A stretch of DNA of 64,000 nt from CBDAPI01 sp965248635 (GTDB lineage: Bacteria > Acidobacteriota > UBA6911 > RPQK01 > CBDAPI01), in the NCBI GenBank assembly GCA_965248635.1, contig OZ252114.1:4030001-4094000 (forward strand). Direction: 5' to 3'. Position numbers and translations under genes: made by a program. How positions within the stretch are numbered: the first letter of the stretch is position 1; each line of letters begins with the position of its first letter. The notes below the pieces were generated by a model that saw only the letters and a program-made list of their open reading frames with translations, did not search any database and was not told the DNA's origin. This document shows positions 37,551 to 45,677 of this stretch, piece by piece.

Positions 37551-38669
37551 TCAGTTGGCAGAGAACTCTTCTTCCAGCTGATTCAAGACATCTTTGTAGG
37601 CGCTGTACTCCAGCTCTTGGATGGGCAGCATGGCTGCTCCGAAAAATCCCTGCTGGCGAAGCTCCTCAGCTCTTCGCTGAGCCTTCAGCCGCGTGGCATC
37701 CCAGGCAACATTACCGAAAACATCCACACCCTCGCTCAGGATGCCCTGCTGGCTGACGGAATAGGCCATGCAGGAAACCAGAGGGAGGCAGTAGATACCA
37801 GTGACAGGTGTGTTGATGGCGACAGGCATGATTGGCATATGGTGGCTTCCTCTGGCATCTCCGGCCACCAGATGGGCCACGACATACGGACTCACCAGTT
37901 CCTCGGGCGCCGGAAAGGCTCCCTGACTGCGCACAAGTGCCACAGGATCGTCTTTCCCGGTGTATTTCCCGGCAATGGTGTGAAGCCGATGGGCAGACGC
38001 CGCAGCCACCTGCTGGTGAGGGTACTTTCGAGACCAGATCCGATTGACCCCAAAACGACTTTCGTCACGCAGGAGGAAGGCCAAGTCGTGTAATCTGTCG
38101 GGAGTGTCCAGGTCGATCGTCCGATCCGAGCCTGTGTGCTCCATGTCGATGACCTCGAATCGGAACCCCTGTTTCATCTTGGGGAGCATCAGACCCGCAC
38201 AAAACATTGGATTGGCGAACACGGAATAGAGCGGAAAACTAAAGGCTCCGGGTCCACACTTGTCGCCGGCAAAGAGCAGGAAGGATTCTGCCGGCCGTTC
38301 CGGTGCCGCCGAATCAAACTCAATTTCGGCTACCCCCGGCCCGGCCCCCCGGACATTGCCGGAGGGAGCGTCCGCCAGCAGGTCCTGACCGGCTCCGTAG
38401 AGGGCTTGCTGTTGGGCTACTTCAGTGGCCGCCTCGAACACATTCCAGGCCAGATCGTGAATCGACCCCGAATCACAGCCCTTCATGTGCGTCATGAGAA
38501 GACAGATGTCGTCTCCCGTGGAGAGGACACGAAAATCCGCAATTTCCCCCCTGCCCCGGGCGTCTCCCATCCCGCGTTCTGCAACAGCAATCATGGCGTC
38601 GGAAGGACGGGTGTGTCCTCCAATCGAACCCACGTCGGCCTTGATGGCGCTAATCGTCAGCTTGTTCAT
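37551..38669 (-). CDS. Fructose-1,6-bisphosphate aldolase/phosphatase
   Basis: 372 residues, the normal length of the bifunctional archaeal-type FBP aldolase/phosphatase. Motifs are ISAIKADVGSIGGHTRPS (metal and phosphate residues at the N-terminus), DDICLLMTH, GPGVAEIEFDSAAPERPAESFLLFAGDKCGPGAFSFPLY and the Lys/Tyr region near the C-terminus. The enzyme condenses dihydroxyacetone phosphate and glyceraldehyde-3-phosphate and removes one phosphate, giving fructose-6-phosphate in a one-way gluconeogenic step. It is typical of archaea and deep or autotrophic bacteria. It reads in the same direction as the GAPDH-like and dikinase-like genes upstream (92 bp and 13 bp gaps), suggesting a single transcript. 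Confidence 0.93.
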   Translation of the reverse strand: MNKLTISAIKADVGSIGGHTRPSDAMIAVAERGMGDARGRGEIADFRVLSTGDDICLLMTHMKGCDSGSIHDLAWNVFEAATEVAQQQALYGAGQDLLADAPSGNVRGAGPGVAEIEFDSAAPERPAESFLLFAGDKCGPGAFSFPLYSVFANPMFCAGLMLPKMKQGFRFEVIDMEHTGSDRTIDLDTPDRLHDLAFLLRDESRFGVNRIWSRKYPHQQVAAASAHRLHTIAGKYTGKDDPVALVRSQGAFPAPEELVSPYVVAHLVAGDARGSHHMPIMPVAINTPVTGIYCLPLVSCMAYSVSQQGILSEGVDVFGNVAWDATRLKAQRRAEELRQQGFFGAAMLPIQELEYSAYKDVLNQLEEEFSAN

Positions 38670-38761
38670 AAGATCATCTCCTTCTAGGTAGAGGCCGCAG
38701 CCTCAGATGGATACTATTTCCTTCGAATCTCTGGCCAGTTCTACCCCCGGGAAGTCCGGCC

Positions 38762-40015
38762 TCAGCGGATCGCCTGATGCACGTGAACGGTTAGGTCGGA
38801 CATGAGATTCGTGTAGCTTCCATACTCATTGTCGTACCAACCGAAGATTTTCGCATGCGTGACCGGCACCCGCAGTCGGGCGTCTCTCAGCGGCGCAAGC
38901 ATATGCTCCTCGAGGCCAGGTATCTGGGCCATGTCCACTTCCACGAATCCTGTCCGGGTGTGGGTCTCCACCCCCTCGATCACTACCGCAGCCTTCATAC
39001 CGGCCACATCCGCCGGCACATTCTGGTTTTCGCTATACAGAATCAGCCCCTTCTGGGGTCCCCTTGCAGCCTCTGCATAGGTCTGATTGATCTTCTGACG
39101 GGTGATCGAGGGCACGTTGTCCGGGCCCAGCCGGGTCTGGAACGTGACATTGAGAATAATCAGCGACACGGTGTCCACCGGGACGCGCACTGAATCAGCC
39201 ATGAAGCCGATGGAGCGGACTTCCGGGATCACCTGCTCCAGCGCTTTGGCCGAGTTAGTGGAGGTGAGGATGATGCTGTTGAGTACACTCCGGTTTCTGC
39301 GCAGATCCTGGGCGTTCGCCTGCGGTAATCTATCCAGTACACTCTGGCTGTTCGTGGCTGCATGAACTGTGCTCATGGAAGCCGTCATGATGCTCGACAC
39401 GTGGTGACGGTCCAACAGGGGTTTCACCATGTGGGCCAGGGCTGTGGTCGTACATGATCCTGCCGAAATGAGGTCGTGTACCCCAGGGTCGAACGCGTCA
39501 TGGTTGATTCCGTAGATCAGCGTAGTCGCATCGCCGGGCAGGGACAGGCTCTTGTCCTTAATCTTGAAGGCGGCGCTGTTGATGACCTTCTCGACACCCG
39601 CCTCCAGGTGGCCTCTTACTGCTCCTCCTGGGGCGTTAGCCGGACGGGTCGGATCGCCGAAGGCTCCGGTCGTATCGACAACCAGCCGAACTCCATTTTC
39701 CCTCCATGGAATCTGTGCCGGGTTGCGGGTGTTCTGGAGGAGTGTCACCGGCACCCCTGCGACCTCGAGCAGTCTCCTCTCCCGATCGACAATCTTGATG
39801 CATGGTTCGGCGTTGACGCCGTAGAGAAAACGATGTATCGACCCGTAGGTGGAGTCCTTCTCGATCACCCCGCAGGCGGCCTCGAGGTTGTTGCCCACCT
39901 GCCGACCCAGATTGGCGACGATGCGGGCGAAATAGCCACGCGCCAGATGATGCCACAGGGTGAGCTTGCCGATGCGCCCGAGGCCATTGATTCCAATCGC
40001 TTCGTCCGTCGTCAC
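38762..40015 (-). CDS. Divergent glyceraldehyde-3-phosphate dehydrogenase
   Basis: 417 residues, about 80 more than ordinary GAPDH. The cofactor loop is GINGLGRIGKL; catalytic Cys188 lies in SAGSCTTTALAHM (normally SNASCTTNCLAP) and His218 in SMSTVHAATNSQ. DSVRVPVDTVSLI and WYDNEYGSYTNLM complete the active site. Extra segments sit in the cofactor domain and around 335-360. The enzyme interconverts glyceraldehyde-3-phosphate and 1,3-bisphosphoglycerate. Its variant Cys loop and position between the FBP aldolase/phosphatase and the dikinase gene suggest a gluconeogenic role; NAD or NADP preference is not clear. It starts 13 bases after the stop of the dikinase gene. Confidence 0.88.
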   Translation of the reverse strand: MTTDEAIGINGLGRIGKLTLWHHLARGYFARIVANLGRQVGNNLEAACGVIEKDSTYGSIHRFLYGVNAEPCIKIVDRERRLLEVAGVPVTLLQNTRNPAQIPWRENGVRLVVDTTGAFGDPTRPANAPGGAVRGHLEAGVEKVINSAAFKIKDKSLSLPGDATTLIYGINHDAFDPGVHDLISAGSCTTTALAHMVKPLLDRHHVSSIMTASMSTVHAATNSQSVLDRLPQANAQDLRRNRSVLNSIILTSTNSAKALEQVIPEVRSIGFMADSVRVPVDTVSLIILNVTFQTRLGPDNVPSITRQKINQTYAEAARGPQKGLILYSENQNVPADVAGMKAAVVIEGVETHTRTGFVEVDMAQIPGLEEHMLAPLRDARLRVPVTHAKIFGWYDNEYGSYTNLMSDLTVHVHQAIR

Positions 40016-40028
40016 GGCCTGTTCTCCT

Positions 40029-43000
40029 TCATCTCGTAAGCCCCTGTGTGCGCCTCACCGTCACCTTGTGCCGACCGAGATAGACTGAGCCATCCATACC
40101 ATTTATTGAAAGAAAATCTCCCGTACGGATAGGCCTTCCTTCCAGCTTGGACTGATTCAACTCTTCACGTACCAACAGTGACTGGCAACCCACCACGCAG
40201 GTCCGGCCCAGCCCCTGAGCAGCCACAGCTGCATGGCTGGTCGCCCCGCCCACCGCAGTCAGCAGTCCGTCGGCCTTGAGAATTAGAGGGATATCCTCGG
40301 GGACTGTGTCCGAACGCAAGAGAATAATGAGGTCGTCGGGAAAGCGCTCGCGCAAGCTGAACACATCTTCGGCGGTATGGGCAACGCGGCCCGCCAAGGC
40401 GCCGCCACCGACGCCGATACCCGTGGCTGCCTTAGCTTTTTCGAGCTGTTTCGTGGGCACGAACGTCGGGGTTGAAGATTCCTGGAAAAACGCGATGTCC
40501 CGCGTCTGCAGGACGTACAAGTCCTGCGGGTCATCGCTCTCGAACGTGAACTCGATCTCCTGATGCTGCATTCCTTGCTGGAAGATGAGCGTTCGAGCGA
40601 TACCCAGGAGAGCCTCGTAGATGGCCGGAAAGCGCTCTTCAAGTGACACCTCGCCTTCGTTCTTCCCGGACAACAGGCGCTGCTGCTCGGTGATCGGATA
40701 AGTCTCTACAAGGCCGCTCACCACGTCTTCGCCTTGCCCCTGCATGATGAAGTCTCCGTAGAGCTGTACCTCCTCGGCGATTTGCCTGGGGTGCCGTGTC
40801 AAGACAACTCCCGTCCCGGAGTTGGGTCCCAGGTTGCCAAACACCATCTTCTGTACAATCACAGCAGTTCCCCAATCCTCCGCGATCTGCATCTCACGAC
40901 GGTAAACCTTCGCTTTGTCGGAGTTCCAGGAATTCATCACCATCTCGATGCACCTCAGCAGCTGCTGGAACGGCTCTTCAACGACCTTCACATCGTTCTC
41001 AGCCAGCAGTTCTGCATAGCGGAAGGCCAGCTCTTTCATCCGCGTCGGCGGTAGCTGGGCCTTCTTGGGCACCGCGTATCTTTGTTTAGCGTCCTGAATC
41101 TTACGGTCGAACTCGTCTCGATCAATCCCCAAACTCATTCCCCAGAACTGGAGAAAGCGCCGGTAAGAGTCCCAGGCCGCCCAGGGACTTCCGATCCTTA
41201 CGGCCAGGCCCTCCGCAATCTCTGCCGTCATGCCGACGTTCAAGAAGCTGTCCATCATCCCCGGCATACTAATCGCAGCTCCCGAGCGAACTGAGAGGAG
41301 CAGCGGGTTTTGGGGATTGCCGAATTCGCAACCCGTCGCCCCCTCCAGTCGTTTGACATGTTGTCGAATCCTCTGGACGTACTCCTCGTAAAGCACGCTG
41401 TGGGCCTCCAGGGCCGTCCGACAGCGGAAGGCCTCAGTCGTGATGATGAACCCCGGTGGGATGGGCAAACCCTCCCGAGCCAGTTGCTTGATGGCGAAGC
41501 CCTTGTTCCCGAACAAGAGAGTGCCGCCACGGTGGATTTCCCCCGGGATCCGCGAAAAACAGCGCTCCAGATCGCAGGTCATCAAGAGGTTCAGGGTAGA
41601 CCGGCTCAGGTGCTGCCTTGATTCCATCAGCGTCCGCAGAATCTTGCCGATAACATTGTCGACGACCTGCAGCTCAAAGCTCTGAGAGATGAGGTCACGT
41701 AGAAAGCTTTCGCTCACCATCAGACCTGCTTCTTTCCTGCTGGTATTCTCGTTCCGTTCGAGCAAGCCTCTCTCGAAGAGGCGACTAATGATGTATTGGA
41801 GATCCTTCTCGTGGACATCGAGGAAGCGCACACGGATCAAGTAGTTGATGCTGCGGGACAGAAACTGAAAAACGTTGATGTATTGATCGACGGTGAACCC
41901 CTTGGTCTTGAGGCCCTGCTCCAGCATGGAGAGGCCCAGACCCAGGCCTTTCGCGTTGAAGCCGTCAAGGCGAAGCGCCTTCAGCAGCAGGTGGAGCCAA
42001 CGACAGACGATCTTCAGGTTCAGGTTCGTGATGTAGGAAAGATTCTGCTCCTCAATCATCCGCTCCAGCAATACCTTGCCTAACGACTCAACTCGGAAAA
42101 TTAGTCCCATGGCCTCGAACCGCGGCTCCCGGTAGCGCCCGTACATACTCGGGATGCCCACCGCTATGTGGCGCTTGAGGTAGGTGTCCTCAAGGGCATG
42201 GGTTTCCTCGCTGCTCAGCACGATCGACTTGAGTTCGACGAGCAAGTCGAGGAGAGTTTCAAAGGCTTTCTCGTGGCGGTCCTCGAAAAGGGCGCGCTCC
42301 AGTTGGTCGACCCGATCCCGCTCGTGCCAGTGAAAAGAACGGAGTCTCTGAAGCAGGTCGGAGTGGTTCAGGTCGTATTTTTGTCGCAGCAGGTCTCGCA
42401 GCTGAAAGAGCAGCTGGATTTTCTCAAGATCCAGTGGATCCGACGAGTCGATCTGCTGCAGGCGTAGCTGCAATTCCTCCTTTTCCAGGTCAAGAACCGT
42501 ATCGATACTTGCCTCGTGACCTATCAGCTCTGCGCAGATATGTTGGAGATTTAGTTGTTCTTCCTTGTACCTGCCCAGGGCCTCGTAGACTCTCTCGGGC
42601 ACGTAGCGCTGGAGTGGCGCTGTCTCACCGGTTGCCCAAAACCGAGCGATCTCTTCAACGAACGGTACCAGCTGCGGGTTACTCTCGACGTGACACTGCT
42701 TTCTAAGAAAGTGGCAGATGGGATCCTGCCGGTTCTGAATCTCATCGATCCGGGTAGATGTCTCGCGCAAATCACCCTCGGCACCGATATCATTGAAGTA
42801 AACGGGGAACTCCCTCACCAGGGTTTTGATCTGATTGAACACCGGCCCTATATCGGCCGCCAGGAGTTTGCTTACGTCCTTCTGGAACAGATCGGTGTCG
42901 GCAAGGAAGACACCGCCGATTTTGAGATGGACGACGAGGGCGGCGAGGAGCCGACGGGCCGCATACGGGTCGGTTTCGATAAGGGCTAGATAGGCCCGGA

Positions 43001-44243
43001 TGTTCTTTAAATGATCGGGGTTGAGCTTGACCCCCCATTCGTCGGTGAAGCCACCGAACTCGGGATAATGAAAATCGCAGTGGAGGATCTCCTCGAAGAC
43101 CCTGTCAATCCATTCCTGATCTCCTGTCGACAGCGCCTCGGCGCCGATCGTCGTAATGAGCCTGAAAACCGTGTGCGGGAAAGTCAAACTGCCCTGGCGG
43201 AGAATGGAGAAGGTCTCCCGCACGAAGCTCTCGCGGTGGTCAAGGTCGGACCTGCCCAGCAGTTCCGAAGAGCACTGAACGATATCTCGCAGCGCCATCT
43301 CGTGGACTTCAGAGAGGCCTTCGGTGGCCAGCACTTTGGACATCCAGCGGGTTCTCTCAAACAGGTTCTCCCAGGCCTCGTTGTCTGTGGACTCGACAGA
43401 TGAAGCAGCCGCCAGATAGGCGCGGGCAATCTGCTGCTGGTCGGGAAGGGACAGCAGCGCCCTTGCGCAATTTCGGACCGAGTCCTGGGCGTGAACTGCG
43501 AGCTCGGTCCGGCACTTTTTCAAGTGCTGGTGGGAGATTCCAATGACCCCCGTGGGAACGGTTTTCCTCTTGGTTAGATCCCCCACGCGACCGTCGCGAA
43601 GCCAGTTCACGGGATCTTCGCGACCGAGCCACTCCGCATAGCACTGATCGAGCGAGTCGCGGAGCAGACCGACAAACGACTCCAGGCAAGAGTCGACGGG
43701 CCCAGCAGCAGCCGCCGCCAGCAAAGCTTCGGCGACTCGCCTGAGCTGAAAACCCGCGGCTGAGGCACAATCATGGCGAACACGAAAGATCTCTCCGATA
43801 CGGGAGAGAGCCTCACCGACCGGTGTCAGGTTCCGGTGAAGATGTTCTCCGGAAGACTTCACGATTCTCTCAAGATAAGACAGCCAACGCCCCAACGCCG
43901 CCTTCCGGAGAGACGCGGGATTGGCTTGCTCGACGATCTTTTCGTAAAGCGAATGGTAGATCCCGATTGCCTCGGCACCTGAGGGATGGGCATTGTAATA
44001 ATAGAAATCGGACATGGCACGGCGGTGGAGATCGTTGAGTGTCTGGGTCCAACCCACGAAGGGGTGGTTGATTTCCCGGAGCAGCTTTTCAGTCTCCTTT
44101 TGGATGCCAAAGAAGTCCGAGGTCGCCTCCAGCAGCAGGCGCTGATCCTGCGGGATGACCACATCCACAGCAGTCCGCCGCAGGTTCACTTGGAGGGCCT
44201 TGGAGTAGAGGTCTGACCTTCCTTTTGCCTCGGAGGTAGTCAC
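40029..44243 (-). CDS. Very large pyruvate phosphate dikinase-like protein without the PEP-binding barrel
   Basis: About 1404 residues from GTG 44243 (VTTSEAKGRS), which has AGAGGA eight bases upstream; an ATG at 44348 extends the frame without a ribosome-binding site. The first 900 or so residues are mostly helical and match nothing I know. Then comes the dikinase ATP-grasp: GNKGFAIKQLAREGLPIPPGF, LLLSVRSGAAISMPGMMD and GPNSGTGVVLTRHP. The mobile phosphohistidine domain follows, with GGATSHAAVAAQGLG. The protein ends shortly afterwards, so the C-terminal barrel that binds pyruvate/PEP is missing. It could pass phosphate from ATP to a partner protein, or the large N-terminus may have replaced the barrel. 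GAPDH and FBP aldolase genes follow on the same strand. Confidence 0.85.
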   Translation of the reverse strand: MTTSEAKGRSDLYSKALQVNLRRTAVDVVIPQDQRLLLEATSDFFGIQKETEKLLREINHPFVGWTQTLNDLHRRAMSDFYYYNAHPSGAEAIGIYHSLYEKIVEQANPASLRKAALGRWLSYLERIVKSSGEHLHRNLTPVGEALSRIGEIFRVRHDCASAAGFQLRRVAEALLAAAAAGPVDSCLESFVGLLRDSLDQCYAEWLGREDPVNWLRDGRVGDLTKRKTVPTGVIGISHQHLKKCRTELAVHAQDSVRNCARALLSLPDQQQIARAYLAAASSVESTDNEAWENLFERTRWMSKVLATEGLSEVHEMALRDIVQCSSELLGRSDLDHRESFVRETFSILRQGSLTFPHTVFRLITTIGAEALSTGDQEWIDRVFEEILHCDFHYPEFGGFTDEWGVKLNPDHLKNIRAYLALIETDPYAARRLLAALVVHLKIGGVFLADTDLFQKDVSKLLAADIGPVFNQIKTLVREFPVYFNDIGAEGDLRETSTRIDEIQNRQDPICHFLRKQCHVESNPQLVPFVEEIARFWATGETAPLQRYVPERVYEALGRYKEEQLNLQHICAELIGHEASIDTVLDLEKEELQLRLQQIDSSDPLDLEKIQLLFQLRDLLRQKYDLNHSDLLQRLRSFHWHERDRVDQLERALFEDRHEKAFETLLDLLVELKSIVLSSEETHALEDTYLKRHIAVGIPSMYGRYREPRFEAMGLIFRVESLGKVLLERMIEEQNLSYITNLNLKIVCRWLHLLLKALRLDGFNAKGLGLGLSMLEQGLKTKGFTVDQYINVFQFLSRSINYLIRVRFLDVHEKDLQYIISRLFERGLLERNENTSRKEAGLMVSESFLRDLISQSFELQVVDNVIGKILRTLMESRQHLSRSTLNLLMTCDLERCFSRIPGEIHRGGTLLFGNKGFAIKQLAREGLPIPPGFIITTEAFRCRTALEAHSVLYEEYVQRIRQHVKRLEGATGCEFGNPQNPLLLSVRSGAAISMPGMMDSFLNVGMTAEIAEGLAVRIGSPWAAWDSYRRFLQFWGMSLGIDRDEFDRKIQDAKQRYAVPKKAQLPPTRMKELAFRYAELLAENDVKVVEEPFQQLLRCIEMVMNSWNSDKAKVYRREMQIAEDWGTAVIVQKMVFGNLGPNSGTGVVLTRHPRQIAEEVQLYGDFIMQGQGEDVVSGLVETYPITEQQRLLSGKNEGEVSLEERFPAIYEALLGIARTLIFQQGMQHQEIEFTFESDDPQDLYVLQTRDIAFFQESSTPTFVPTKQLEKAKAATGIGVGGGALAGRVAHTAEDVFSLRERFPDDLIILLRSDTVPEDIPLILKADGLLTAVGGATSHAAVAAQGLGRTCVVGCQSLLVREELNQSKLEGRPIRTGDFLSINGMDGSVYLGRHKVTVRRTQGLTR

Positions 44244-44627
44244 TGGGCAGGTCCTCTTCCGGATCCTTGTGACGGTTGAACCATGTCCAGAAATAATAGT
44301 GGCATTACGGGGCCATTGAAAGAAGGTTCCAACCCCATTCTCACTCATTCACAGGCGGCTCTCAATCCATTCGGCAGCTCACCTTGCCCCCGGCCAGCCT
44401 CTTCGATGCCAAAAAGACTTGCGAAAAGAATCCCAAATGTTGTTCTCTATAGTCTGCATGTTATGCAGAATAAAAGAAATATTTCTTTTATTCTGAAAGG
44501 GCATCGCCTCGCAGGGTGGCGAATTCCAACTCATTTGAGCATTTTGTCAAAGAACTCATGAGTCTATTCCTGGAAAAGAGAACGTGAGCGGACTAAGCTG
44601 GGTCCATGGAAAAGGAGATACCACGCA
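44244..44627. other. Divergent control region before the 44.6-55 kb operon
   Basis: About 384 bp between the dikinase-like gene and the KARI-like gene, without a convincing gene. It holds a perfect 30-bp palindrome (44466-44495), directly preceded and overlapped by a smaller hairpin CTGCAT-GTT-ATGCAG (44454-44468). It also holds the AAGGAG site for the downstream gene. The AT-rich palindrome stands out from the GC-rich surroundings and is the best operator candidate in the window. Confidence 0.55.
44466..44495. promoter_or_regulatory. Perfect 30-bp palindrome, candidate operator
   Basis: Each half is CAGAATAAAAGAAAT and its exact reverse complement, with no spacer. The centre GAAATATTTC resembles operators of the IclR family, whose members bind short A/T-rich palindromes. 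An IclR-type gene lies in the operon that starts 130 bp downstream. The symmetric sequence could also be a bidirectional terminator, but it lacks a GC stem. Confidence 0.55.
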
Positions 44628-45638
44628 ATGTATTTTGACGACGATGCGAGTCTGGACGAGTTGCAAGGAAAAACGATTGCCGCTGTAGGCTTCGGGACCC
44701 AGGGAATGGCCCAGGCCCTGAACCTGCGTGATTCGGGTCTGGAGGTGATTGTGGCGGAGGAGACGGGCTCCCAAAGCTGGAACAGAGCTGAAGCCGAAGA
44801 CTTCGAGGTGATTCCCTTTGAGGAGGTGGCGAATCGGGCCGATATTTTCAACCTGCAGATCCCGGACATGGCTTTCGCTCTGGCCGAGACCTACAACCGA
44901 TACATCAAAGACAAGAATAAGTTCGGCGATCTGATCTGTATGAACAGCGCCTATCCCTACTACTACGGCCACCTGGTGCCTGCCGAAGGAGTGGATGCCG
45001 TGGTTGCGGCAGCCAAGTCGCCGGGGTCGGCAGTGCGGAGTGAATTCGTCAGGGGCAGCGGGGTGCCGGGACTCCTGGCTGTGCATCAGGATGCCACCGG
45101 CCAGGCTCATGGCCGCGGTCTCGCCCTTTGTAAAGCCCTGGGATTCACCAGGGTGGGTGTGGAGGACTCGACGGTGGAAGAAGAGGTGGCCACCGATCTG
45201 CTGGGCGAGCACTGTGCCTGGGGAGCCATTGTGGTACTTTTGCGCACCGTCTTCGAAGTGATGGTGGAGGCGGGGTACAATCCCAACTTCGCCTTCTACG
45301 AGTCGATCAACGAATCCAAGATGACGACCGACCTGATCCACCGCTATGGCCTGGCCGGAATGCTGGAACGAATATCCAACACGGCGGCCTATGGAGCCAT
45401 CACGATCGGTCCGAAAATCATCGACGAGACCGTCAAAGACAGAATACGGTGGGCCCTGGAGAACATCATGAACGGAGAATTTGACAAGGACTGGAAGAAG
45501 GATTACGAAAACGGATACAGCAACTTGAAGCAGCTCATTGAGGATCTCGGCCGTAGCCAGGCCGATCAGGTGGGAAACGCCATCCGCCAGAGGCTGGGGG
45601 TAGGCGACGCCCAAGATTTGACGGCCCGAAATCTGTAG
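44628..45638 (+). CDS. Ketol-acid reductoisomerase-like protein with altered active site
   Basis: 336 residues with AAGGAG ten bases before the ATG. The class I KARI frame is clear: GFGTQGMAQALNLRDSG, VHQDATGQAHGRGLALCKALG, metal ligands Asp190 and Glu194 (ATDLLGEH), Glu225 and Glu229 (FYESINESK), and ISNTAAYGAITIGPKII. The conserved His of AHGFNIHFG is replaced by Ser107 (MNSAYPYYYG), while the active-site Lys130 is kept. The metal site is thus complete but the proton-handling His is lost, so a different 2-oxo or hydroxy acid substrate, or reduction without isomerisation, is likely. It is the first gene of a same-strand run with an acyl-CoA-forming dehydrogenase. Confidence 0.87.
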   Translation: MYFDDDASLDELQGKTIAAVGFGTQGMAQALNLRDSGLEVIVAEETGSQSWNRAEAEDFEVIPFEEVANRADIFNLQIPDMAFALAETYNRYIKDKNKFGDLICMNSAYPYYYGHLVPAEGVDAVVAAAKSPGSAVRSEFVRGSGVPGLLAVHQDATGQAHGRGLALCKALGFTRVGVEDSTVEEEVATDLLGEHCAWGAIVVLLRTVFEVMVEAGYNPNFAFYESINESKMTTDLIHRYGLAGMLERISNTAAYGAITIGPKIIDETVKDRIRWALENIMNGEFDKDWKKDYENGYSNLKQLIEDLGRSQADQVGNAIRQRLGVGDAQDLTARNL

Positions 45639-45677
45639 GCGCCGCACAATGCCGAGCCCAGCCCCGAGGAAGAGCAC

